DNA of 64,000 bases. Source: Homalodisca vitripennis (taxonomy: Eukaryota; Arthropoda; Insecta; Hemiptera; Cicadellidae). A program made the position numbers and the translations under genes. The first letter of the stretch is position 1. Every line of letters begins with the position of its first letter. The notes beneath the pieces were generated by a model, which was not told the origin of the DNA, did no database searches, and was given only the letters and a program-made list of their open reading frames with translations. The stretch spans positions 20,173,501 to 20,237,500 of the forward strand of contig NC_060209.1 of the NCBI RefSeq assembly GCF_021130785.1, in the 5' to 3' direction. Below, in pieces: positions 46,758-59,811 of this stretch.

Positions 46758-49324
46758 ATACGTGATTTATTGCTACTTTGTACGCATATACATTCGTTGT
46801 AAACACGCGGAGTTGTTTTAGTTATTATCGACCCGAAATTGCATTTTGTAAAATATTCACTTATAACAATTGTGCACTTCTAAAACTTTTGAGCAGCCAT
46901 CGTCTTGAAACCTTCAGATTGTCAAAACATTAGTATGAGCAAATGTTGCTTAAGAAGTTCATAAAACGTGTAAACTTTTATTTATGTTTTACAATATCCG
47001 AGAAACAAATTCGCAAATATGGGAATGCTCTAATCGTAAACCTATTATCGTTTTAGAATGGCTGACAAAATTATTCAAAAAGTATTACTTTAGAACTTAG
47101 TAGTATTAACGTTTAGTTTGATTGCGCTAGAAATTACAGCATTTAAGTGTTCACCATTATTTCCCCATTGTTACTGTACACTACGCAAGAAAATTGAACG
47201 GGACACTATCTGAAGAACTTGAGGATATCAAGAGCTAACATTATTCTAAATGACATGAGAATTAAAAGCACTTTCTTCTTTTGCTTCACGATGGATAGTA
47301 AACGAGATACGACAAACTTTTCCAAAATCGAATCCTTAAGAAATAACAAAAGTGCAAGAATAAAAAGCATTTAAAATTACGTAGGTAACTTCTGGAGAAA
47401 TAGTCGAGTTAAAAGTGTTGCACAGATACGAAAGGACGTTATCTTCAGAGCTCTAATTGGCTAAGATTAGTTAACAACTTACTAGAGCTATATTTAAGTA
47501 TTGTCTCTGTAGCCTACCCAGTATAGCCTGAATCTATTAAACATTATGGCAGTTATCATGTTCACAGAACTTCCTCATTGTCCCCTAAACTTTAACGAGC
47601 TATCTGGAAATCTAACGAGATATTAAAAAATATGTATGCACACTCCATTATTGTTCAATGGCCTGAACAGTAATCAAACACAGTTTTTGGCTCTACGATG
47701 CGTTATAACTTACGAAAAATCATCACAATTCAAAAATATGAACAGCTGCCAAAATTAACTTAAAACTAACACTCAAATTTTTATTGGGCATTTTACATGG
47801 TATAAGATATACAAAGATTTTATTAAACAAAGTATTGAGAAACAAAGCACGAGTAATTTATTGGAGAACTGAGTAACAGGAATGTACTTACCATGGTAAA
47901 TAAGTGATTTAGATTAATTTAGGCTGTTGATGACTGGAATTTTCAACTCTGAGAATGTATTTAGGTAAGTAAATAAAAGTTTGCACCACATTTTGAATGT
48001 AAATAAAAAATAGTAATAGCTCTAACCCTCAAAGATGGTGTTTACATAGCATATTATATAATTTTTTATAATCAATTGAAATCAAAATAGAAATAATCTG
48101 GTTTGTAGGAGACCGATGTTGAAATTAAATTCCAAACGTAATTCTAATTTCACCTTAAATCCTACAAACATTTAGGCGATAATTATACTCAGAATATCAT
48201 ATACATAACCATAAATCATACTGTATGATTATTCTATGCTACTGTAAAATTGTTGTATTTTTACGGTGACATACGTATAATTTAAAATCGTAATTTATTG
48301 AGGAATGATCAGAGCAACACGCTAAGAAATTTAGATGGCAGTACAAAACTTGTTTGAAACTCTTTGTTTCATTCCACCTATTTAAAAACTGTTAAAAAGC
48401 TAGTTTCATATATTTTTGCAGACTTTGGTGTATTATCTGTGACCGAATATACTATACCACTAACGCCAAACTGCAAAATGATTATTCCATTCAATTTACC
48501 CATAGATATAAAAGCTTATAGAAATATTAGAACTGTAAAATTTCCATATGTGTTCATATTTTCCCAGCATCATTCAGTAAACGCCACCTGTTCACCTTTA
48601 TTGGTTTTTCCTTTCTAGCGATTATACAATACGATTAGGTATGCAAATATGTCCAATAGACCCAGCCGAAATTCGTGTAGTTGTTTCGCTGATGTTGAGT
48701 GAAAAACGCGTTTACAGAAATATCGCACACATTTGAAAAACTTAATGAAAAGCTTCCTTCCATTTGGTTCAAGGAAGACCTGATTTTTGGGTCAAAAGGC
48801 TAATTCAGTAACGCCGATTTAACTGCTGTGTGCATTTACTTTCTTAAAACAATTTTCAGGGACCCTTTATCCCCCGCCGCTCTGTAGTATTCATTTGGCT
48901 AAGTTTAACTTTCACAAATTGAGCTAAGACGAAAATATTAAACCATCTAGAGCAGGGACCTACATTGTAAATGTTTCAAAACTTTTAAAACAGCGTAATT
49001 TATGAAAATAAAGAGTGAACCTTTTTAGGTCGGATTTGCGGTAGTGTACTCTACTAACAATAGACCTTTAATTTGATGATACTACTCGAACGTAATGCTC
49101 TAATGTTAAGATTTCCATCTTACACCCCTGCGGGCCAAATCCCCTTGAGATGAAAAAAAATGGTAGTTTATTTCAAAAAGTAGATTTATAACTGCAGTAA
49201 ACGAATCATTGTACCAAGGTTTTATTGCTTTAACTGTAGAATCGGTATTGAGAAATTATCAAGCCCGTGGCGGGATCTTTCATTACACTCTGTGTATATC
49301 AGGAGCATGTGCTTCATTGTTCAA
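46758..49324. other. AT-rich intergenic DNA, nothing recognised
   Basis: No convincing ORF (the 84-codon frame at 48364 is featureless) and no tandem repeat. Confidence 0.6.
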
Positions 49325-49500
49325 GGATTGTAATAGATGAAAGGAAACAGGATTTTTGTCCCGGACTATTTTACCATTGCTGCAGATGATTGCAAAGATA
49401 AAATCAGCAAACACTAATCGTTTCGGAGATCTGCAATCTGATTCTCTTCTTCCAGGTACATGACTACAAGGTACAAAGAACCTTCGAACAAAGAATATAG
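49325..49500 (-). mobile_element. degenerate fold-back/Penelope-like fragment (copy 5)
   Basis: GGAAACAGGATTTTTGTCCC at 49342 is followed by a decayed body and by the minus-strand hairpin segment GAGATCTGCAATCTGATTCT CTTCTTCCAGG (written in two pieces) at 49424-49457. It is an older copy with several indels. Confidence 0.6.
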
Positions 49501-49701
49501 TATAGATGGTTTTTACAGCGTGTTTTGAACAAGTCTACTGAAACCAATTTACACCCATTATGGAATGCTCAACTAAGTAACTGTCAGGCTCTTGTCGCTA
49601 CTTTATATATCTATTCCAGTGATCCCTTGCAAACGAGAACTCAGACCGTTGACGTGAACGCCTACGGCTCAGCAAGTCTACACGGAGAAAACTTCCACTG
49701 T

Positions 49702-49730
49702 CCCCCCCCCCCCCCCCCGGCCCCCCGCCC
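49702..49730. repeat. C-rich tract (C17-GG-C6-G-C3)
   Basis: A third poly-C tract in the window, without the 16-bp periodicity of the two (C15A)n arrays. Confidence 0.9.
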
Positions 49731-51354
49731 ACGGCCTTGCTGCTGCTTTCCACATATCATCGGTTAATGTAAACCACCTCGCTTTCGATAATCGTATTTG
49801 TATTTTTACACTGTGGCATACTAAATTTGCATCCCAGTCTTACAACAACAGGTTTCATTTTTAGCGGTGAGTTAATTGGCTCAGTTGAGTGGGTAAGTAA
49901 AGCTTTTCCTCCATTCTTCGCCCCAAACCGCGTCATTCGGGATCTCTCTTACTCATGTCCGTTCTCCGGACACATTACATATCTTTTTGGTCCCCCTTCC
50001 GCCTGGTGATTATCGTGTCGAGCGAACAAACATATTCATTTTTTCTTAAAGGGGATTCCCTACTGAAACTAGTGATTTTCTTTAAAATCTGTTTAATGAT
50101 TATAATATTATATAAATATATCAGTTAGATATATTATTTATATATATATATATATATAATACTATTTGGGTTTTCCTTTGGTCCTAAGAATAAATTTTTT
50201 GACAACTGTTATAAATTTCAATAAAATATATATATATATATATTCACCTCCTTTTTGGAATTTTTTTTTTTTTGGATTTTGAATGTCTTATAACATAGTA
50301 ACTAAGGAACCAATATTATTGTTTATTATCTAGCTTTGAAGGCCATGACAAGTACTAAGTTTTTGTGCATGCTTAAGTTTATTTCTCAAATAGTTTTAAA
50401 GTTATGGCTTTACAAAAACATTTAAAAAATATTTTTATAAATAGTATTTTTTTTTTATAAAAACTAGTTCTGTTTAACATATAATAGATCCATGCCACAA
50501 ATAGTATTTACAAAACGATATTATAAATAATAGCCTATTATGTAGTAAAAGGGTTTCAACATGCCTTTTTAAGCTTTAATATGTTTAAAAAGTTATATAG
50601 AACTTTAAAGTGTAAGAAAATATAAAAATTTAAAATCTGCGGGAATCGTCGTTTTAAAAGTTTTACACAAGCTAAATAGTAGCCCCTATAGATTGAAAAA
50701 AACAGTAACTTACCAGACTGGTGCTCGTAGTCGTAGTGAATGGTATATTCCCTCTATATATTACAGACATATGTATCCGGCCTAATAAACCACTAACAGG
50801 AAAGAGAGGAAAAGGCCTATATTCTGACTATATTATCAATAAAAGCAAATGTATAGTAATGTATAGGTTGTAACATCAGGTGTGTATGCTCCTCTTCAAA
50901 TATTTTTTTCACATTGATGAAAAGTTATATTAATAGTTAATGTTATGTTTGATGGTTTATTATAAGCCATAGAAATAAAAAAATATAACCGATAATTTCA
51001 AGTTTTTTGTCAAAATTGGTCATATTTCAACCCTTTCTCTACTTTAAATTGTTCACTACATCAGTAAAAATTAGTAGTTTATTCGAATCACCTAGTTTTT
51101 AAACTACCTTTTCGCATCTTTTTAAATTCCTAAATTCGACCAAAACATCCCCTGCTGTGTTTCTATCTATAATGCTCCTCTCAAAAACTTCGTACAGCCT
51201 TCTTAAATTTTTATTTTGTACTCTTTCTTGGCTTACATGATGTATCTATTAGCTTTAATGTTGAAGTGATAAGTAACAATGTAGCAGTTTGTCACCAAAA
51301 AAGATCGTTAGCGTTCATACAAAGTTTCAGTGCTATAAGTTAAATCTGAAGGTT
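49731..51354. other. AT-rich intergenic DNA with TA microsatellites near 50140 and 50235
   Basis: Short (TA)n runs at about 50140-50158 and 50226-50242. No gene is recognised. Confidence 0.6.
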
Positions 51355-51655
51355 GAGTTAAGCTCCAGTCCATCTTCCTCTTAGTATAGCGTCTGAGATC
51401 TGACGCTGTTGCAGACTTGACTCCTGAAATCTGGAGTCATGTTCGTCCAAAAGAAAGTCGCCGACGAAGAAGCTCAAAATGAACGTGTTACATTGTTTCG
51501 ACCTCAGGGACACTTATACCACAAATATATAGTGTTGTCTAGATGAATAGTATTTTAATTGTATCATCAGATTTCAGGAATGAAGTCTGCAACAGCGTCG
51601 ATCCCAGACGCTACACTAAGAGGAATGTGAACTGGAGCTCAATTCAACGCTTACA
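51355..51655. mobile_element. ~300-bp MITE with ~75-bp inverted arms
   Basis: The left arm (GAGTTAAGCTCCAGTCCATC...GACGCTGTTGCAGACTTGAC...CCTGAAATCTG, about 51355-51435) is mirrored by the right arm (CAGATTTCAGGAATGAAGTC...GACGCTACACTAAGAGGAAT...GGAGCTCAATTC, about 51569-51645). The loop is about 130 bp. TTAA occurs just outside both ends (51341 and 51660), which may or may not be the target site. There is no coding capacity and no second copy in the window. Confidence 0.8.
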
Positions 51656-51999
51656 TTGAATTAACCCTTCCCACCGTAGTTACTCTATAGGTTAGATTGT
51701 TTTCTAGATATTGTGCGGCCAGATAAATAGATAGATAGACAGACAGAAATGAAAATGTTTCAAACCTCTAGAATGAACGCTTCGCTAACGCTCAGCCAAT
51801 TATGATTCGAGTTACCCTTTGAGTATTGTGGCTTATATATCAAGACAGATACTACAATATTCTTCTTTTCGTGAATTAAGTTATGTAAGAACCAGTTACA
51901 GTGTATCTTGCGATGTCTTTTAGTGTTTACAGATACATTGATTGTTGTCTGTATATTAAAACGAAATGTCCTTGACTGGATTTACTCATGCATTTTCCC

Positions 52000-53007
52000 A
52001 GCAAAAACCAGAAAAGTTAGATACTTGAAATTTTACAAACAAGTTTATCTTGTGCCCTATTACCGCTTTGGGGAGGACTTTCGCCCCCAACCTCAGGGCT
52101 TCGCCCCATTGACCTATAAATTTGTGAAAATCCCCATAAGAAATGCGTTGCAGAAAACATCTCTCAACAATTAATCAACTGTTCTATGTAAACATTATAA
52201 TATAGTAATATAATGGTTCAATTATTTTAGAGTACCATTTTAAATTTAGTCTTGAAAGAATAGAGTAAGTTTAAAAGTAACAATATGTCTTAACTTAAAC
52301 TTTTTTATTTAATCTGTTTTGAGCACAACGTGAGGTTGTAATAATTTTAACTCTGTGCATCTGAGCAAATATTAATCAGTAATGTAATGCGGGATCAAAG
52401 ACAAAATTTACAGACCTATATAAAACCCGCCTTTTAACAGACGTAGGGTTTCTAAGACCTATGTATTTATATATTTCTCTAATCGGGTAACAACGCAAAC
52501 TCACCCATTGGCTTCCAGATTTAATCTTATATACTCTCAAATTCTCGAATAAATCTATTCACAATTTTCAAAAAAATCCCACGCTGTTAACCATGAACAC
52601 TGAAATAATACTTATCTAAAATATGCCAAATTTCGTTCCAAATTCATGTATTACATCATAAATTTGTTTAACTGAAAAAACGAAGTGTTTCGACATTAGC
52701 ATTCTCTCTCAGTGCCCTAAAATTGTTCAATTATTACTGAAATCCTTGGAGCTATTAAAATACCATGGAGTATCGGAGGAAAATTCTAGTTAATTTACAG
52801 CTTCATATAAAAAACTGTTCCACTCTCACGGCTCAGAAACACTTCTCTAAAAGAGTATATTATATAAAATGTATCATTAGATTGGAATATCTTCCAGTGA
52901 CTGCTACTTATCTCAGTAGTGTTTATAATGCAATTTAAAATGAAGATACCCATGGCATTCCTTTTTTCTGGCAGGAAATTACGTGCGAAGCCGCAGGTAA
53001 CTGCTAT
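52000..53007 (+). mobile_element. ~1.0-kb dispersed repeat, Helitron-like 3' end (copy B)
   Basis: Shares with copy A the landmarks AAATCCCCATAAGAAATGCG (52119), CAGACGTAGGGTTTCTAAGA (52439), AAAATATGCC (52618) and GTGCGAAGCCGCAGGTAACT (52983). The end reads ACTGCTAT rather than CTAG, so the terminus is mutated. It is shorter and diverged from copy A. Confidence 0.5.
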
Positions 53008-53079
53008 TCTGTGATAAAATAAAATCCTTACACCTAAAGTACTATTTTCGGATTGAAATATTCAAAGAGTACATTATTT

Positions 53080-53526
53080 GGGTAGAGCACGATAAGCGCA
53101 CCTGGTTGGTTTTTATATCGAAATTGGCAAACGATATTACTGAATCATAACCATCGATATAACCAATCGTTACTGATTAATTAATTTGAACAATTAACTT
53201 AATCTATATTAACAGCTGTGAACACTTTCAGATAATACACATAATCGTACTGAAAAACGTAACGTGAAATTTGTGGGAAAGAAACAACTGTAACTGTGAG
53301 AGGCAGTAATATGTTCGTCTTCAGTTTTTCTAATTTTGGTTATAATAATTTGTTTGATCACTGTAAATATTAAATTCATATTTTAATTTAAAAACATGTG
53401 ATTGTTATTGAGGACTATAGATACTTTTATATCGATTGATAGTCTAGGCTTTGAGATGCGAATATTAGGTATCGATGATTACATTCTTCGATATAAAAAA
53501 CCGGTTACGCTTATCGTACCCTACCC
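53080..53526. mobile_element. 447-bp MITE with TIRs and perfect 8-bp TSD (copy B)
   Basis: It starts GGGTAGAGCACGATAAGCGC and ends GCTTATCGTACCCTACCC. It is flanked on both sides by CATTATTT (53072-53079 and 53527-53534), a perfect 8-bp target duplication. It shares TIRs and the inner sequences AATTGGCAAACGATATTAC and GATGCGAATATTAGGTATCG with the 43.7-kb copy, which is 127 bp longer in the middle. Confidence 0.95.
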
Positions 53527-53534
53527 CATTATTT

Positions 53535-54089
53535 ATTAAATGTTTTAGTGTTCATTGATAGATGTGGCAGGATAAATTATTACAATAGATTATTATTTAT
53601 AGAAAGCGAAACGTGATATTTGATAAAGAACGCAAATGAAAACCGAGTAACTACTGTAGAACAGATTCGTTGTTTGGATATTTTAGCAGGGAAGGGCTCA
53701 AAGGGCTCGGTTCCCTTCGGCTTTATGCTGACAAACGAAGCCCATTCTTGTAGAGGTGGTAAACTACGCTCAGTGACCGCACTCAGGCACGCTCTGCCTA
53801 GGAATTGCTCATTAGAACCTGGTTGTGCACTGTTCTAACCACAATTGTTTACCCAGTCCCATGTACGCCGTACCTGTATGTTGGTTATTCATGCGGACTG
53901 CTGCGAGTGGCCTTGAACTTTCGAGTCGGCAACATTTGAACCTCCGGGGGTCACTCACAAGTGTGAAGGTTATTTCACTCACAGTGAGAAAGTTATAAAT
54001 TGCTACTATTGTTGTATTCCTATGTACTTCTTGCACCTTAATAGTGAGAAATATATCTTCTTTGTTAGGAAGTTTATCTTTTGACTGAT
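53535..54089. other. non-coding DNA, nothing recognised
   Basis: No motif-bearing ORF is seen. Confidence 0.5.
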
Positions 54090-54400
54090 TGTAATGATTG
54101 TGATAGGAAAACAGGGATTTTGCCGGCGACGAGCTTTGCCATCCTTCAGTGAAACAAAAAACTCAGTAAACACTACGTGGGAGTTTCGCGAGCATCTGCC
54201 CAATCTGGATCTCCTTCTTCAGGTAAATAACGAAACCTAATACATAATTACAAACTAGGTTAAAATAAAACAAACCATACCAAAGCGGTTGTGACAAGGG
54301 ACATAAGTCAGAAATCTACAACCACCTCACTGGACGCGTATAGTGTTACCGGTAGTTTTGTTTCTACTGAAAACGATGGCCAAATTTCCGGAAGAAAAAT
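54090..54400 (-). mobile_element. fold-back/Penelope-like element, diverged (copy 6)
   Basis: The left end is GATTGTGATAGGAAAACAGG...CATCCTTCAGTGAAACAAA. The body has CATAATTACAAACTAGGTTA and CATACCAAAGCGGTTGTGAC as in the 32.3-kb copy. The right inverted end is TTTCTACTGAAAACGATGG. The minus-strand hairpin at 54182-54222 is partly decayed. Confidence 0.7.
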
Positions 54401-54409
54401 ATAAGATAT

Positions 54410-55640
54410 CCTATCAAAATAAACTATTGTGGGTGGTCCTGTATTTCGAGATTTGTTATCACTATTTGGCGGGTTAGAGTTAAGTTAACTCGGGAAAAAT
54501 GATTTTATTATAGCCTGTTCTAACCTAGTAAATATACTGAACCTTGATCTTCAGGTAAAGTTTTAAACCATACCGGGAAGTTAATGAGTTACAATATCTT
54601 TCTTGCCCTGTTTGCCTCTGCTCTAAGATTGCTGAGTATTCTAAAATTGGTATTATTGTTGTTCCTCTTGCCTTAATAGGCAATAATAGTTTCATCCTAT
54701 AAAAATAAACTTTTTAATTGCGTGTGTTTCGACGATTTGTATATAGGCCTATTTGGACGTGGTTAACTCGAAAGGAGTTTTATTACAGCCTGCTCTATCC
54801 AATAAAGATTTTCTAAAATTTGTGACTATTGTTATTACTGTAGATCTTGCCTTAATCTAGCACAATAAAGATTAATCCTATCATAAAATAAAACTGTTTT
54901 GGTTGGTACTGTTTCGAGAATTTTTATTATATTTGATGGACCAGATTTTTAATATATTTTTATAACTCGAAAAAAGAGTTTTATTATGGCCAGTTCCATC
55001 TAACAAAGATTGAACTGAATCTTGTTCTTCATGGAAGTTTACCCACAGCGGAAAGTCAATAGCTAAAAGGACTTCTTGCTTGTTTGCTCTGGCGTTTACA
55101 AATTACTGAGTAATTTGAAATTAGTTGTACTATTGTTGTATTTCCTATAGGTTCTTGCCTTAATAGTAATAAAGATCATCCTATCATAATGAATCTTTTT
55201 GGGCTGTTATGTTAAGAGTTTGTTTTTATATTAGGCGGGGGGTAAATCGAAAAGAGGTTGAGTTTTAGCCGGTTTTCTACCTCATAAAGATTGGACAGAA
55301 TCTTGATTTTAATTAAGTTCTACCATACGGAAAAATTAATAGCTACAAGGATTTCTTGCCAGTTTTGCTCTGGCGTAAGATTGCTGAGTATTCTAAAAGT
55401 TGTACGAGTTTTTATTCCTCTTTCCTTAATAGCAATAAAGATAATTCCTATCAAAATTATCATTTTAATTGGTCTGGTTTAAAATGTTTTATATTTGACG
55501 GGTTAACTGAAAAAGAGTTTTATTATAGCCTTTTGTATCCAGTAAAGATTGCATCTTCAACGAAGGTTTACCATATCAAAAAGTTAATAGCTACAAAAAC
55601 TTCTTGCCAGTTTGCTCTGCATAAGATTGCTGAGTATTCT
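54410..55640. repeat. old tandem array, units of about 270 bp (one deleted to ~200)
   Basis: Diverged units share GTTAACTCG(A)AA.GAGTTTTATTATAGCC, then AGATTG.AC.GAATCTTG, TTCTTGCC.GTTTGCTCTG, AAGATTGCTGAGTATTCT and CTTGCCTTAATAG.AATAAAG. Unit starts are near 54485, 54761, 54963, 55231 and 55500. The last unit is cut at GAGTATTCT, exactly where the (C15A)n array begins. Confidence 0.8.
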
Positions 55641-55738
55641 CACCCCCCCCCCCCCCCACCCCCCCCCCCCCCCACCCCCCCCCCCCCCCACCCCCCCCCC
55701 CCCCCACCCCCCCCCCCCCCCACCCCCCCCCCCCCCCA
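55641..55738. repeat. (C15A)n array, exact 16-bp period, 6 units
   Basis: A residues lie at 55642, 55658, 55674, 55690, 55706, 55722 and 55738, each separated by exactly 15 C. It has the same architecture and almost the same length as the array at 46.7 kb although the flanks are unrelated. It replaces the rest of a 270-bp repeat unit. Confidence 0.95.
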
Positions 55739-58700
55739 CATGAACTTCTCGAGTCCGTCTATTCTAGGATTGAGAAGTTTTTTTTCCAGTTTTAAAACGC
55801 CTTGGCTAGAGTAATGATTATATTATTGTTGGTTATTGATTATGCCCTACTCTCACACCACTACATTGCCCTTTGGTAGCTACTGTGTTTAAATCCACCC
55901 AATGAGATACTTCACCTCATATTGTTCAATCCACATACCAATATTCCTGTGCCACCCTTCATAAGGGCACTTCATGTTATGTAGAGACCTTCCAGTATCG
56001 CCTGAATATACTTTTACTTAGCTAATGAACCAGGTCGATTTAATCAATGGCGTGCGCGAGGACGCAGAGGCCACTCCCGACGTTCCCAGACGATCTGAAT
56101 GCTCGGACGCATCTAAATAACCATGACTGGGACACAAAAGAAATTCCACAATTCATTTGTTTTGCCCTTTTTATAATTGAGACAAAGGCGGTGGCACTGT
56201 GCGCACCTGTTCGTTCGTGTCATGGAAGAGCCGTTCTGGACCATTCAGTTTGCGTGGAAGAATGTAGACCCCAGCCCTGCTCGTATATATCCGCTGGCTA
56301 ATTATACGATACAATTAATTATGATAAATCACAACAGAGGTTTGCCGCCACGCCGCGCTGCGCCGCTCACCCCGGCAATGGTCTACCAATCATCTCCAGC
56401 ACGGGAGTAGGAATGTTAATATCCACTGGATATCCACTTGGTACTGTTTATTGGGAGAAAATAACGTAACACGAATTTATCGGTCAAAACCGTTCTTTAA
56501 TTGTATCCGCTTCCTCCACGGAGCGGCGGCTGCTCCATGCCTCTTCATTTCATTTATTTATTTCCAAACGAAACATAAATGCATTTGACTCACAAAAATT
56601 GTAAAAAGAAAATTGGAATGATTCCTGCAGAGACTCCACGTCTGTGTGCAAGATTAGTTCTCGTCAGTCCGGCAGCACTAATAAACTTAATTCTTTGAAC
56701 ATTGTTAGCATACATCTACAATAAATAAATGAACTGCTTAGTGTGATATAAATATAAACTAAAAATTGCATACATCAAATGTGTGTGTGTGTGTGTAAAA
56801 CATTTAAACGAACTTTTGCAGTATTCTACCATATTATAGTAATAATTTAAAATTAAAAAGAGAATTAATCCAAAACTACGAAAAAGTATGCAAAAGTTAC
56901 TGTCAGAATAATCGGAGCTGGTCAACCCAAATCGTACATTATGTACTTTTCAGATACTAGATATTGAAGCCTCAGGATGCATAATTGTTATCAAAACAAC
57001 CCTACTAATTAATTGGAAATTAAGTTATAAAATTGGAATTATGTGGAAGGTATAAATAATGAAATAAACAAATATTATGAACGAACTTTATCGAGTAAAT
57101 TGAATATCTTGGATTCCAGAATCAATTGCGTCATGCAAACACTGAAAGCCAGTAATAATAATGTTTTAATTATTTATATAATGTTTTAATGCAGTAATTA
57201 ATAATGTTTTGTTTATTAAATGCGGTAAATTTTAATACTATGCTAAAACATTACGTAATTGAGTGGGACCAAATCAGGGCCTGGTCTTCACCTAGGGCCC
57301 TGCTCCTGATTTGCCCTAGGGCATTGTTGGACGACCCTCCCTAGGCGCTTCACTCATCTAGACTTGTCATCCATCCTCAAACTCCGCCGACCACGTAGGT
57401 CTTCATTGGTCACCTACTTGTTTTCGACTTGAGTCCATTAACAAACGTACCATACTCCCCCAGCACGAAGGTGTATGCGGATATACTGATTCTTTGCTTT
57501 CCAGCAGACATTAGAAGATCTATTGCAGAAGCTGCTCTGAGGGGAACCACCCCGTCTTCCAGGGTTCAGTTCATTGCGTAATACTTAATGGTATTTTAGT
57601 TGTAATGTGGTGCAATTCCGAGCCATTCATATCTACACGGCATTGCCATTCACCAATATATCCAAAACACGTCACTCATAATCCCGTTTGTCAGGCAGAA
57701 ATTTCACCAATTTGCATTGCCCAGAAAGCATGTACATTGTAAAACGCCTGATACATTAGAAACACTTTCTGAGAAGCCTTGAAGGACTGAGACATTGGTT
57801 CACATTTTAATGGATAAATACTCGCCTGTGTGACCAAGTACTGTTTTATAACGTTACTACTACCGCGTTATCGCTAGCTCTAATGCCTAAGTTTCGGCCA
57901 TGTGCGGTAATACATTTGTATATACAGATGTCTTCAATATATAAAGACAGTTCAGATAAACTATTCTAATCATTTAAGACTTGAACGACTCATTCGTTGT
58001 TACATTTTGATATTGTCTGACTGGTTTTTTGGAGTCTTGCAAGCCACCCAAAGTAGAGCAGGTGAGATGAGTCCATAATAAGCGGCATCATGAACATCTT
58101 AGTGGGGACAGTACTTGGATGGTTACTTACTTGAACTTACTAATACAAACTTGGTAGCAAAATGGGACTGTTCCATGTTAATCAACAACCGTAGTGTATA
58201 CCTTAGACGCTGTTTTTCATTGTAATTCCTCTAGCATTGGAATTATCCAACTGTTGATGAAGGTTTACTCAACGTTACGTGAACGCATAAAGATAATAAA
58301 AATGAGTTTTGTAATTTTGTATTCGTGTCGTTGAACTGTCTAATCCAACAGTTCGATTTCAAGATTTGCGTCTTTTATTCGAGTTCGTCCTAGAATTATC
58401 ACTTGAGCTAAGAGCAGTTTTGCAACGAGCTAGTCGTTCATTTCAACGAAAAAAGAATAAAAAATAACTAAGTATAAACCTCTAAGGTACGCCAGAAGTT
58501 ATTATAATGCAAGTTTTTTTTATATAATTATGACTGTTACATATTCTCACAGACTACATAATTTATTATACAAATTTATGATATATCTTAAAACCTCATT
58601 AAAAGGGACAATAATGTAGAAATCTATTACAGAGCGATGATGTTATCAGGTACGTAATTGCTTTTCTGGATTGTTTCTTGAAATATAATTGATATATTCT

Positions 58701-59229
58701 AGAAAAATCGTGGATTTGCCATTACGAAGCTCGACTTTTTATTTATCGTCTGATATCTCTTCCTATGTGTAAGAACACTGTACTGAATTTGAAACACAGA
58801 TTTGTAAACAAACTGGAGTCTGAAGCCACAATTTGTGCGTCAAAACCACAAACACCTTCACCTGAACACACACCTTTCAAGATAAGATAAAACAAACACC
58901 AAAACACGGCCCGGAGCAGGACGATACTAGAAGGATGTAGCTGAAAACTGCATCCTTAAAGTACCACGCCATATAGTAAGGATTGTATGCCTATAATACA
59001 ATTGACGAAATCGAGAATATCAAAGCACGAATATGTAAACAATCCTGTTGCAGATTTAGAGCTACGAGGCATTGGACTATTATATCCACGATATACAAAA
59101 AGTAACAATTTTATTTCATACCCCTTTAAGTCTATTTTGTTGAAAAAACAAATTATCGTGGCTTTTGATGTGGGGAGGCGGCACATATAAGCATTGAAGC
59201 ATTGATACAGCAATATATAACAATTCTTT
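55739..59229. other. intergenic DNA with GC-richer patches at 56.04-56.41 and 57.26-57.57 kb
   Basis: No gene is recognised. The 56.3-kb patch (CCGCCACGCCGCGCTGCGCC) and the 57.3-kb patch (CAGGGCCTGGTCTTCACC, GGGCCCTGCTCC) stand out by composition and could be regulatory or decayed elements. A (GT)8 microsatellite lies at 56781-56796. Confidence 0.45.
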
Positions 59230-59234
59230 GTTTA

Positions 59235-59670
59235 AAGTTTGTTGTTGACGATGGAAGGTTTGAAAGGATAATAGGAATTCGGACATTTGCCATCGTTATA
59301 GGTTATACAAGGCATAACACAACGTTTCGAGGATTGGAATCTATCCTCTTCGTCAGGTGGGAAAGGTATTAATCCAGTATCCCACCGTAGCCTGTGCTAG
59401 TGTGATGTGTGATTGTGATCTTCGTACTTGTGTTTTGTGCTCGGGACTTGCATCCTGTGCAGTGACAACGCCGGCACTGGACTCGAAGCAGCTTTTGGGT
59501 ATGTTTGAACCCTTTTTTCCCTTCTTTCTGTTCGTTATTTTTGTATGTAGGAATACCTCCCTAACCTGATGAAGAGGATAGCTTCCAATCCTCGAAACGT
59601 TGTTTTATCTTTTATAACTATAACGATAGTAAATGTCCGAAATCCTGTTATCCTTTCAATCTATAACATT
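59235..59670. mobile_element. fold-back/Penelope-like element, second subfamily, with two inverted hairpins (copy 7)
   Basis: The left end is TTGTTGACGATGGAAGGTTT...GGACATTTGCCATCGTTATA; the right end is its inverted relative (TATAACGATAGTAAATGTCC...CCTTTCAATC). A hairpin sequence occurs on the minus strand at 59322-59357 (CCTGACGAAGAGGATAG...ATCCTCGAAACG) and again on the plus strand at 59565-59599 (CCTGATGAAGAGGATAG...ATCCTCGAAACG). Each keeps a perfect 6-bp GAGGAT/ATCCTC stem. The middle is unrelated to subfamily 1. Confidence 0.8.
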
Positions 59671-59811
59671 CACCAGATCCTCATCCGTTCAACTTACAAA
59701 CATTTGAGTCAGATTTGGAACAGTTTCTTATCCTAGAGGGTATGTATTTCGTACACTACTGGGTTCAATATATAGGTCGGATGTAATATTTAGTTGGCTG
59801 TAACTACAACA

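Noticed and set aside
46561..46806. Gly-rich 'protein' on the minus strand
   Set aside because: It is a translation of the (C15A)n array; likewise the Pro-rich frame at 55.6-55.8 kb.
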